NCBI GenBank assembly: GCA_024277555.1
Contig: JAJRUY010000304.1
Span: 1-18,582, forward strand
DNA length: 18,582 bases
Reading direction: 5' to 3'
Origin: Gammaproteobacteria bacterium
GTDB lineage: Bacteria; Pseudomonadota; Gammaproteobacteria; Chromatiales; Chromatiaceae
In this document: piece after piece, positions 8,503 through 15,230 of the stretch
Numbering within the stretch: the first letter of the stretch is position 1
Layout of the letters: each line of letters starts with the position of its first letter
Position numbers and translations under genes: made by a program
Notes under the pieces: model-generated
Told to the model about the DNA's origin: nothing
Seen by the model: only the letters and a program-made list of their open reading frames with translations
The model's database searches: none

Positions 8503-9225
8503 ATGCTGATTACCCTGCGCTCCACGCTTTACTTCTTCACCATGATCACCAGCATCGCTGTATTCGGCTTGGCAATCGCCACCATCGGGTTGTTGCTGCC
8601 GCTGCCTGCCAGAGACCGCATGGCAGCAGCCTGGGGCAGCACCAATCTGTGGCTGATGAAGGTACTGTGCGGGTTGAAATATCGCATTCACGGCGCTGAA
8701 AATCTTCCCGAACATGCCGCCATCGTTATGTGCAAGCACCAATCCGCCTGGGAAACCATCGCCCTCAAAGCCATTATCCGCCCACAGCAATCCTGGATAC
8801 TGAAACAGGAACTCATGCGCCTGCCGGTTTTTGGCTGGGCTCTGGCCGCCATACCCAACATCCCCATTGATCGCAGCGCTGGGCGTCAGGCGGTAAAACA
8901 GATTGTAAAACGGGGCACGGAGCTGCTTGATCAGGGCCGGGTCATCATCCTGTTCCCGGAAGGTACCCGCACCGCCCCTGGGGAAAGGAAAAAATATGGC
9001 ATCGGTGGCGCCATGCTTGCCGAAAAATCCGGTTACCCTATAATACCCATCGCACACAATGCGGGGGTATTCTGGCGGCGGAGAGGCCTGAAAAAATATC
9101 CTGGCACCATTGATCTGGTGGTGGGTGAAGCATTTGATCCGGCTGGCATGAACGCTTCTGAAATTACCCGCAAGGTGGAAACCTGGATAGAAGCAGAGGT
9201 AACCAAACTCCCCGCCAAACCCTGA
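8503..9225 (+). CDS. plsC: 1-acyl-sn-glycerol-3-phosphate acyltransferase
   Basis: PlsC transfers an acyl chain to lysophosphatidate to make phosphatidate at the inner membrane. The protein has an N-terminal membrane segment (about residues 7-33), the acyltransferase block KHQSAWET with His79, FPEGTR at 151-156 and the IPIDR stretch. The block here is HX4E rather than the textbook HX4D; I recall this KHQSxWET form as common in one proteobacterial PlsC branch. Two ATGs compete. ATG 8497 overlaps the gmhB stop (ATGA), but the AGGA site at 8493-8496 touches it. ATG 8503 lies 6 bases from that site, so I prefer it (240 residues). In Pseudomonas the gene next to gmhB here is named lptA/plsC. Confidence 0.92.
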   Translation: MLITLRSTLYFFTMITSIAVFGLAIATIGLLLPLPARDRMAAAWGSTNLWLMKVLCGLKYRIHGAENLPEHAAIVMCKHQSAWETIALKAIIRPQQSWILKQELMRLPVFGWALAAIPNIPIDRSAGRQAVKQIVKRGTELLDQGRVIILFPEGTRTAPGERKKYGIGGAMLAEKSGYPIIPIAHNAGVFWRRRGLKKYPGTIDLVVGEAFDPAGMNASEITRKVETWIEAEVTKLPAKP

Positions 9226-9261
9226 AACAAACTTACAATCTACCAACAAGCTGGAAAACAC

Positions 9262-9771
9262 ATGAAATCACCCATTCGCTTTGCACTACTTTTCCTTTTA
9301 CCTGCAGTCAGTTATGGCGGTGAAGCGCCAGAACACACAGAACCAGCACATGCTTCCGGAGTGGAAGCCCTTTCCCCTGATTTGCGCGAATTGCTCTCTC
9401 AGGAAATGCAGGCGTTGCAGAAAGGAATGATCTCTATCATCCCCGCATATAGTTCCGGAAACTGGGGCGAAATAGAAACTACCGCCAGGAAAATAAAAAA
9501 CAGCTACATATTGAAACAAAAGCTGACGCCAAGCCAGGCCAAAGAATTACATTCAGTATTGCCACCAGCGTTTATTGAAAAAGATCAGTGGTTTCATTAT
9601 CTTGCAGGCATGCTCGAGCATGCCGCCAAAAATAAAAAACCGGAGTTGGTAAACTTTTACTTTTCCGAAATGAACAGGTCTTGCATTGGTTGTCACAGTG
9701 CTTTTGCGACACACAAATTTCCCGCTTTACTACAAAAGAAAGAAGATGAGGAGCATTCGCATACGCACTAA
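9262..9771 (+). CDS. Exported monohaem c-type cytochrome, cytochrome c'-like
   Basis: This is a 169-residue periplasmic protein with a signal peptide (basic start, Phe/Leu-rich core, probable cleavage near residue 18-20). A single haem attachment motif CIGCH sits near the C terminus at 141-145. A C-terminal CxxCH preceded by an alpha-helical body (residues ~35-135) is the layout of class II cytochromes such as cytochrome c' and c556. I infer an electron-transfer or gas-binding role; the function is not known. Both ends of the mature protein are histidine-rich (HTEPAH, HSHTH). It lies 36 bases after plsC with a weak GGAAA site, so it may be read from the plsC operon. It interrupts the plsC-gyrB adjacency seen in Pseudomonas. 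Confidence 0.8.
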   Translation: MKSPIRFALLFLLPAVSYGGEAPEHTEPAHASGVEALSPDLRELLSQEMQALQKGMISIIPAYSSGNWGEIETTARKIKNSYILKQKLTPSQAKELHSVLPPAFIEKDQWFHYLAGMLEHAAKNKKPELVNFYFSEMNRSCIGCHSAFATHKFPALLQKKEDEEHSHTH

Positions 9772-9787
9772 AAAAACGGCATGCGTA

Positions 9788-10010
9788 CTAGCCCGGATAT
9801 TTCACCAGGGCACTAAAATAACAACATAAAGTAATGTTTTTATTATCTATTATATCTATATGGTGCCTCGAAAAATAGTCATTCCGACGCACGACTCCAT
9901 GGATGGAGGAGATACGAACCCAAGGATGGGCGAAGGCAGAACCGAGGCCGGAATCCATAATCTCCTGAAAACCATGGATATCGGGCTTCCAAGTGAAACA
10001 TCCGGGCTAG
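9788..10010. mobile_element. Miniature inverted-repeat element 1 (223 bp)
   Basis: CTAGCCCGGATATTTCAC at 9788-9805 is repeated inverted at 9993-10010 (GTGAAACATCCGGGCTAG) with one mismatch, giving 18-bp terminal inverted repeats. The left 74 bp match the copy at 72-145. The interior holds an imperfect hairpin at about 9950-9985 built on GGAATCCAT and ATGGATATCGG, plus a CTCCATGGATGGAG palindrome near 9896-9909. It encodes no transposase, so it would depend on an enzyme in trans. No clear target duplication is visible. I cannot assign the insertion-sequence family with confidence. Confidence 0.65.
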
Positions 10011-10168
10011 AGTCTGTCGTATTTAACACTGTTTGGCTGCAAATCACTGGATGGCGATTAACTCAGTTTATCCAACTCGTTAAATAGCCCTGCTATTCGC
10101 CTCGTTCGATAAACTGAGTTAATCGCCACCTGTGCTTTTCGCCCCAAACGGTCAAATCCGACAGACTC
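10011..10168. mobile_element. Miniature palindromic element 2, inserted at the tip of element 1
   Basis: The ends read AGTCTGTCG at 10011-10019 and CGACAGACT at 10159-10167. Two perfect 21-bp inverted arms lie inside (10052-10072 and 10108-10128, beginning TGGCGATTAACTC). The arms between also pair with small gaps, so nearly the whole unit could fold into one long hairpin. CTAG flanks it on both sides (10007-10010 and 10169-10172), consistent with a 4-bp target duplication made by insertion into the terminal CTAG of element 1. It has no coding capacity. It could also act as a transcription-blocking hairpin between the convergent cytochrome and gyrB genes. Confidence 0.7.
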
Positions 10169-10185
10169 CTAGAAGCGGTTTTCTA

Positions 10186-10227
10186 TTATTCACATTTTAT
10201 CCACAGAAAATTTCCACCTGTGGATAA
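10186..10227. promoter_or_regulatory. Cluster of three consensus DnaA boxes
   Basis: Three exact matches to the 9-mer TTATNCACA occur in 42 bases: TTATTCACA at 10186-10194 and TTATCCACA at 10197-10205 on the plus strand, and TGTGGATAA at 10219-10227 in the opposite direction. The last two form a 10-bp inverted repeat with an 11-base loop. The cluster ends 5 bases short of the gyrB stop codon. It could titrate DnaA or assist origin control. A terminator role for the hairpin is less likely because no T tract follows it on the minus strand. Confidence 0.65.
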
Positions 10228-10232
10228 CTTAT

Positions 10233-12650
10233 CTAGATATCCAGATTTTCCACTGTCAGCGCATTTGATTGTATAAACTCCCTTCTTGGCTCCACTTCAT
10301 CCCCCATCAGGGTAGTAAATACCTCATCAGCTCCCACTGCGTCTTCTATGCGCACCTGAAGCAAGCGGCGGCTTTCTGGATCCATGGTAGTTTCCCACAG
10401 CTGATCCGGGTTCATTTCTCCCAGTCCCTTGTAACGCTGCACATGTTGCCCACGGCGTCCTTCCACCATGAGCCAATCCAGTGCATCGCCGAATCTTTCG
10501 ATCTGCTGTTGTTTCTCACCACGCTTGATATAGGCGGTTGGTTCTATCAGACCATCCAGTTTTTCGCCTACCAAGCGTATTTTTTTATAGTCTCCGCTAT
10601 AGAAAAAGTCTACGGGCAGGTAGCGTTTATTATCTATGCCGTGGGTATGGTGGGTAATGGCTATAATTCCCCCTTTCCCTTCTTCTGCGGGGATCAGTTG
10701 CAGTTCATAGCGGTGAGAAAGCTTTTGTTCTGCATTCAGGCGCTGGGTGAGCTCTGACAGCCAGTCGGCGAAGGCTGTTTTGTCTTCGATAAGTTTCCTG
10801 TCTATCCCCGGCATGTAAATCAGCTTTTCCAGCACCTGGCTGTCATAGCGCTTTGCCAGCCGCTGAATTACGGCGCGGCTGGCGACATATTCTATGGCCA
10901 GAGATTCCAGCGCAGAAGGAGACATTGCCGGTGCGCTTTCATTCACATGCAGCTCGGCACCATCCAGTGCCATATGCAGCAAATATTGGTTCAGTTCCAG
11001 GTCATCCTTGATATAGGTTTCCTGCTTTCCTTTCTTCACCTTATACAGGGGAGGCTGGGCGATATAGATATGGCCCCGCTCGATGAGTTCAGGCATCTGG
11101 CGGTAAAAGAAGGTCAGCAACAGGGTGCGAATATGTGCGCCATCCACATCGGCATCAGTCATGATTATAATGCGATGGTAGCGCAGCTTGTCCGGATTGA
11201 ATTCTTCGCGGCCTATTCCGCAGCCCAGTGCGGTTATCAGCGTGCCTACTTCTGCTGAAGACAACATCTTGTCGAAGCGGGCTTTTTCCACGTTGAGAAT
11301 CTTTCCTTTCAGAGGAAGAATCGCCTGGTTGGAACGATTTCTCCCCTGCTTTGCTGACCCCCCGGCAGAATCACCCTCCACCAGGTAAATCTCTGATTTA
11401 GCAGGATCTTTTTCCTGGCAGTCAGCCAGCTTTCCTGGTAATCCAGCGACATCCAGGACACCTTTTCTCCGGGTCATTTCTCGGGCTTTTCTGGCTGCTT
11501 CCCTGGCCCTGGCAGCATCTACCATTTTGCTGGCTATGGCTTTTGCCTCGCCAGGGTTTTCCATCAGAAACTCGTTCAGCTTTTCACTCAACACCGCCTC
11601 AACAATGCCTTTGACTTCAGAAGACACCAGCTTTTCCTTGGTTTGTGAGGAAAACTTGGGATCAGGCACCTTGACAGACAACACAGCCGTCAGCCCTTCC
11701 CTGGCATCGTCACCAGTAGTGTGGACTTTTTGTTTCTTTGCCAGACCAGCTTGTTCAATGTAGGTATTCAATGTACGGGTCAAGGCACTGCGAAACCCAG
11801 CCAAGTGGGTACCGCCGTCTTTTTGTGGAATGTTGTTGGTAAAACAGAAAATGCTTTCCTGATAGGATTCGTTCCACTGCATGGCGACTTCCACCACCAC
11901 ATCATTTTTTTCAGCAGTGATGTGAAAAACCTTTTCATGCATTGGTGTTTTCTTGCGGTTAAGATGTTCAACAAAAGCTCTAATCCCGCCTTCATATTCA
12001 AAAACGTCTTCCTTGCCATCCCGCTCGTCCTTGAGACGAATATGTACACCGGAATTCAGGAAAGACAGTTCCCGCAGGCGCTTGGCCAGAATATCGTAGT
12101 GGTATTCTGTATCTGCAAAAACCTCTTCGCTGGGCTTGAAACGGATGGTGGTTCCGGTCTCTTCAGTTTCTCCCGCCGACTTTAACGGTGATTGGGGCTC
12201 TCCCATGGAATAGCGCTGATACCATACCTTACCTTCCCGCTTGACTGTCAGTTCCAATTCTTCAGAAAGCGCATTGACCACGGAAACCCCAACCCCATGC
12301 AGGCCACCTGAAACCTTGTAGGAATTGTCATCGAACTTCCCTCCGGCATGCAGGACGGTCATGATCACTTCCGCCGCCGATATTCCTTCTTCTTCGTGCA
12401 TATCCACGGGTATGCCCCGGCCGTCATCTGATACGGTTACGGAATTGTCGCTGTGAATAGTTACCTGAATGGCGCTGCAATGGCCCGCCAGTGCTTCATC
12501 GATGGCATTGTCTACAACCTCAAATACCATGTGGTGCAGGCCGGTGCCATCATCCGTATCGCCAATATACATGCCGGGGCGCTTCCTGACGGCATCCAGG
12601 CCTTTCAGGACTTTTATCGACGAGGAATCGTATTCGTTTTTGTCTGCCAT
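10233..12650 (-). CDS. gyrB: DNA gyrase subunit B
   Basis: GyrB provides the ATPase and metal-binding parts of DNA gyrase, which introduces negative supercoils and relieves strain ahead of replication forks. The 805 residues match the enterobacterial length. In order they show the GHKL ATPase domain with catalytic Glu44 and Asn48 in FEVVDNAIDEA, DDGRGIP at 75-81 and the GGLHGVG loop. Next comes the transducer, then TOPRIM motifs LVEGDSAGGSA (~420) and TDADVDGAHI (~500). A gammaproteobacterial insert of about 165 residues follows, and then the QRYKGLGEMNP tail. Start ATG 12650 fits the family; its ribosome site is weak. It follows recF by 51 bases on the same strand. Antibiotics of the coumarin type bind the ATPase domain in this family. 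Confidence 0.99.
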   Translation of the reverse strand: MADKNEYDSSSIKVLKGLDAVRKRPGMYIGDTDDGTGLHHMVFEVVDNAIDEALAGHCSAIQVTIHSDNSVTVSDDGRGIPVDMHEEEGISAAEVIMTVLHAGGKFDDNSYKVSGGLHGVGVSVVNALSEELELTVKREGKVWYQRYSMGEPQSPLKSAGETEETGTTIRFKPSEEVFADTEYHYDILAKRLRELSFLNSGVHIRLKDERDGKEDVFEYEGGIRAFVEHLNRKKTPMHEKVFHITAEKNDVVVEVAMQWNESYQESIFCFTNNIPQKDGGTHLAGFRSALTRTLNTYIEQAGLAKKQKVHTTGDDAREGLTAVLSVKVPDPKFSSQTKEKLVSSEVKGIVEAVLSEKLNEFLMENPGEAKAIASKMVDAARAREAARKAREMTRRKGVLDVAGLPGKLADCQEKDPAKSEIYLVEGDSAGGSAKQGRNRSNQAILPLKGKILNVEKARFDKMLSSAEVGTLITALGCGIGREEFNPDKLRYHRIIIMTDADVDGAHIRTLLLTFFYRQMPELIERGHIYIAQPPLYKVKKGKQETYIKDDLELNQYLLHMALDGAELHVNESAPAMSPSALESLAIEYVASRAVIQRLAKRYDSQVLEKLIYMPGIDRKLIEDKTAFADWLSELTQRLNAEQKLSHRYELQLIPAEEGKGGIIAITHHTHGIDNKRYLPVDFFYSGDYKKIRLVGEKLDGLIEPTAYIKRGEKQQQIERFGDALDWLMVEGRRGQHVQRYKGLGEMNPDQLWETTMDPESRRLLQVRIEDAVGADEVFTTLMGDEVEPRREFIQSNALTVENLDI

Positions 12651-12701
12651 GTACGTTATGCCGTTCTGCTGAATCCTGAAAGGATTATACCAGACAATAG
12701 C

Positions 12702-13790
12702 TTAACTCCCTGATGAATCGAGTCCAGCATTTCGCATAGAACCATGTTTCACGTGGAACACTTTGGCGCTATCAGGTAGCTTGTATCTATGTATATCCAG
12801 TACCGCAAGAAAGATTTGCATACCTGTATTTTCCAGATATCCCAGTATTTTCTGTGAATTCGCATCATCCAGTTCGGCACCCAAATCATCAATTAACAGT
12901 AAGGGTGGTTCTCCGCTCTCTTCCATAATCAATTGCGACAAAGACAGCACCAGGCCATAGATTAGTAGTTTTTGCTGCCCTCTTGACAGGGTTTTGTCTG
13001 CGGGGGAGCCTTCAACCAGCATCTTCAGTTGCGCCCGGTGCGTACCTGCTGCGGTAAAACCACGAGCTAGATCCTGTTGCTCCAGCTTCAGCAGCGCCTC
13101 GTTTAAGCTTAGTTCTGACTTCCACCCCTTGGACAACCGGAGAGTAACAGGTGCCGGAAACCCCGTTTCTTCAAAAAATATCGCCAGGTGCTTTTCGATT
13201 CGCAACAACATTTCCTGGCGGCTTTTCACGATAACCCGGGAAAAGGTAGACAACTGGTCATTGAAGGAGCGAGCCAGGCGAATATCTTTGGAACGAAGCG
13301 CAGAATTGCGCTGTTTCAATGCCCGATGATAAGACAACAATGTCTGGTGATAGGATTGTTCCACGTGGAACAATCCATAGTCCAGATAACGGCGCCTCAA
13401 TTCCGGTCCCCTTTCGATCAGCTCATGTGATTGAGGGGTAATCAACTGCAAAGGCAAAATGCGCATCAACTCCGATCTTCTGGAAACATCTTTCCCGGCA
13501 TGTCTGGCGACAAACTGACGATTGCTGCGCTGAATACCCAGTTTTGAGTCAACACCGTTATTGGTTTGCAAATCTGCAACGACTTGCGCCAACTCCTGAT
13601 CTTTTCGAATCAGCGGGCCGGCATCGGAATGACGAAAACTTTTTCCCTGCCCCAGTAAAAAAATTGCTTCCAGCACCGAGGTTTTTCCTGCCCCATTGTT
13701 ACCATGGATAAAATTCAGACCGACTCCTGGTTCAAGCACCATATTCTGGAGAATGCGTACATTCTCTATTTGGATACGGTTGATTTTCAT
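12702..13790 (-). CDS. recF: DNA replication and repair protein RecF
   Basis: RecF is an SMC-like ATPase that, with RecO and RecR, loads RecA at single-strand gaps. The 362 residues contain Walker A GNNGAGKT at 30-37, the ABC signature LSRGQQKLLIYG near 275 and Walker B LLLIDDLGAELD near 305. ATG 13790 gives the family-typical start MKINRIQIENVR. The C terminus runs a few residues longer than the E. coli protein. Two parS-like palindromes are embedded in the coding strand and dictate the peptides LFHVEQ and VFHVKH. A likely terminator separates it from dnaN, so it may be partly uncoupled from the clamp gene. Confidence 0.98.
   Translation of the reverse strand: MKINRIQIENVRILQNMVLEPGVGLNFIHGNNGAGKTSVLEAIFLLGQGKSFRHSDAGPLIRKDQELAQVVADLQTNNGVDSKLGIQRSNRQFVARHAGKDVSRRSELMRILPLQLITPQSHELIERGPELRRRYLDYGLFHVEQSYHQTLLSYHRALKQRNSALRSKDIRLARSFNDQLSTFSRVIVKSRQEMLLRIEKHLAIFFEETGFPAPVTLRLSKGWKSELSLNEALLKLEQQDLARGFTAAGTHRAQLKMLVEGSPADKTLSRGQQKLLIYGLVLSLSQLIMEESGEPPLLLIDDLGAELDDANSQKILGYLENTGMQIFLAVLDIHRYKLPDSAKVFHVKHGSMRNAGLDSSGS
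12745..12760. promoter_or_regulatory. parS-like ParB site, copy A (within recF)
   Basis: TGTTTCACGTGGAACA differs from the classic parS palindrome TGTTTCACGTGAAACA at a single position. It lies in the last ~20 codons of recF, about 3.9 kb from the rpmH-dnaA gap. In bacteria parS sites cluster near oriC and nucleate ParB for chromosome segregation. No parA or parB gene is in this window, so binding is inferred from the site alone. Confidence 0.75.
13353..13376. promoter_or_regulatory. parS-like ParB site, copy B (within recF)
   Basis: The core TGTTCCACGTGGAACA (13357-13372) is a perfect 16-bp palindrome. The symmetry extends four bases on each side to a perfect 24-bp palindrome. The core corresponds to the Pseudomonas form of parS, as I remember it. 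It lies in the middle of recF, about 600 bp from copy A. A palindrome of this length inside a coding region is unlikely to be chance. Confidence 0.82.
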
Positions 13791-13832
13791 CGGCTAATAA
13801 CTGAGATTGAATCCATGGGTAAAGACACAATG

Positions 13833-13858
13833 AAAAGGGGCGTATCCATAACGCCCCT
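13833..13858 (-). terminator. Rho-independent terminator after dnaN
   Basis: On the minus strand an 8-bp stem AGGGGCGT/ACGCCCCT with a 7-base loop (13836-13858) is followed by a short T run (13833-13836). It lies 40 bases past the dnaN stop and about 43 bases before the recF start. The T tract is only four long, so termination may be partial, lowering recF-gyrB expression relative to dnaN rather than abolishing readthrough. Confidence 0.65.
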
Positions 13859-13897
13859 GCCTCGAACAGCTTTTATAGTGGATACCACCATTGGAGG

Positions 13898-15004
13898 TTA
13901 AATTCGCATGGGCATTACCACATAGCGCGCCCCGTCATCCTGGCTGGAGGTTATGACACAACTGGCCGTGGCATCGATCAGCCCCAGGTTAACCTTGGCT
14001 CCACCCAGCACCGACAGTACATCGAGTAAATAACTGACATTGAAGCCAATGGTCAGTTCGTCCCCACTATAATCCACCTCCAGGTCTTCCTCTGCTTCTT
14101 CATGTTCCGGATTGTGCGCCATCAAGTGCAGCATTCCGGATTCCACCTTGAATCTAACCCCACGGAATTTTTCATTGGACAAGATCGCCGTTCTGGTAAG
14201 GGCGCCTTTCAGCGCCTCCCGATCCGCCACCAGCTCCTGGGCATTTGCAGCAGGAATGACCTTGGCATAGTCCGGATAACGACCATCTACCAACTTGGTA
14301 GTGAAACTTCCGCTGGGAAACTCCACCTGCATATGGCTGTTACTGAATTGCAATTCAACTTCTGGCGCTTCATCACTGGAGCTCAATAGCCGATTCAGCT
14401 CGATGACCGCCTTTCTGGGAACAATTGCCTGGATATCAAGGTCTTCGGGTGCATCCGTTTTCATGTCACAAAGCGCCAGGCGATGGCCATCTGTGGCTAC
14501 CGCTCGCAGCTTTCCTGGGCGGCCCTCCAGCAACAAGCCGTTCAGGTAATAACGTACATCCTGCTGGGCCATGGCAAACTGGGTCTTTTCCAACAGATGC
14601 TTGAGTTTGTTTTGGGCAACCCGGATTTTTTGCGTGGCTACAGCTGCTTCCAGATTGGGATAGTCTGCCGCCGGCAAGGTACTCAGGGTATAACGTCCAC
14701 GACCTGATTTAAGTATGGTTTTATCGCCTTGTATATCCAGCTCCAGTGCTGAATCTTCTCCGAGAGCCTTGCATATATCCACGACCTTGCGTGCTGGCAG
14801 AGTGAATTCCATGTCTTCTTCTGCTGATACATTGACAGTAGTTTTTATTTCAACTTCCAGATCTGTAGCGATAAGGGTCATCAATCCCTTTTCCACGCGA
14901 AATAGAATATTCGCCAGAACTGGCAAGGTCTGGCGTTTTTCCACTACGCTGCCGACCTGGAGGAGTGCCGGCAGCAGTTCTTTCCGGTTGGTGGTTATTT
15001 TCAT
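13898..15004 (-). CDS. dnaN: DNA polymerase III subunit beta (sliding clamp)
   Basis: DnaN forms the ring-shaped dimer that tethers polymerase III to DNA and binds many replication and repair partners. The 368 residues are close to the 366 of E. coli. They contain well-conserved blocks across the three clamp domains: TLPVLANI near the N terminus, LSTLPAADYPNL, QFAMAQQDVRYYLNG, VATDGHRLA, KLVDGRYPDY, AILSNEKFRGVR, IGFNVSYLLDVL and the C-terminal YVVMPMRI. The last block is the family-typical C terminus lining the partner-binding pocket. ATG 15004 is the natural start. It follows dnaA on the same strand after a 226-base gap that is AT-rich beside dnaN and carries DnaA boxes beside dnaA. Confidence 0.99.
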   Translation of the reverse strand: MKITTNRKELLPALLQVGSVVEKRQTLPVLANILFRVEKGLMTLIATDLEVEIKTTVNVSAEEDMEFTLPARKVVDICKALGEDSALELDIQGDKTILKSGRGRYTLSTLPAADYPNLEAAVATQKIRVAQNKLKHLLEKTQFAMAQQDVRYYLNGLLLEGRPGKLRAVATDGHRLALCDMKTDAPEDLDIQAIVPRKAVIELNRLLSSSDEAPEVELQFSNSHMQVEFPSGSFTTKLVDGRYPDYAKVIPAANAQELVADREALKGALTRTAILSNEKFRGVRFKVESGMLHLMAHNPEHEEAEEDLEVDYSGDELTIGFNVSYLLDVLSVLGGAKVNLGLIDATASCVITSSQDDGARYVVMPMRI

Positions 15005-15016
15005 TTATCGGCTCTC

Positions 15017-15063
15017 TAATTATTAAATAAAGATATATTTAAAACCTTTAATTATTATTATTA
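15017..15063. other. AT-rich tract, possible DNA-unwinding element
   Basis: About 44 of these 47 bases are A or T, ending in four to five TTA repeats (TAA on the other strand) at about 15048-15063. This resembles an origin unwinding region with a DnaA-trio-like repeat. It sits in the dnaA-dnaN gap with a consensus DnaA box about 110 bases away. It may equally be just the AT-rich dnaN promoter and leader. Confidence 0.4.
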
Positions 15064-15175
15064 CGCAGCTAGCTATCTCTGAGTAACTTGATAATAGTCT
15101 TTTTTTTCCGTAACTTACAGTAGTATTTTGCGAGTATAAACACTGTATGATCCCCTCTTAAAGCTGTTCATGGGT

Positions 15176-15184
15176 TGTGGATAA
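15176..15184 (-). promoter_or_regulatory. DnaA box in the dnaA-dnaN gap
   Basis: TGTGGATAA on the plus strand is an exact TTATCCACA box on the minus strand. A second near-match, TTACTCACA (one mismatch), lies at 15221-15229 next to the dnaA stop. These could serve DnaA-controlled dnaN expression or form part of a split origin. Confidence 0.6.
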
Positions 15185-15230
15185 GTCCGTCTACGTCCAG
15201 GGGCTGTTTTTCAGCACAGTTTACTCACAG

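Noticed and set aside
8470..9261. 263-codon open frame on the minus strand across plsC
   Set aside because: It is antisense to the PlsC motifs KHQSAWET and FPEGTR and resembles no family; a shadow frame.
9754..9787. TACGC/GCGTA inverted repeat after the cytochrome gene as a terminator
   Set aside because: The stem is only five bases, the A run falls in the loop, and no T tract follows.
9860..10087. 75-codon open frame spanning both miniature elements
   Set aside because: It crosses the boundary between two mobile repeats and is made of their sequence, so a real protein is unlikely.
10197..10227. Inverted repeat after gyrB read as a rho-independent terminator
   Set aside because: The stem is AT-rich, is formed of two exact DnaA boxes, and has no T run after it on the gyrB strand.
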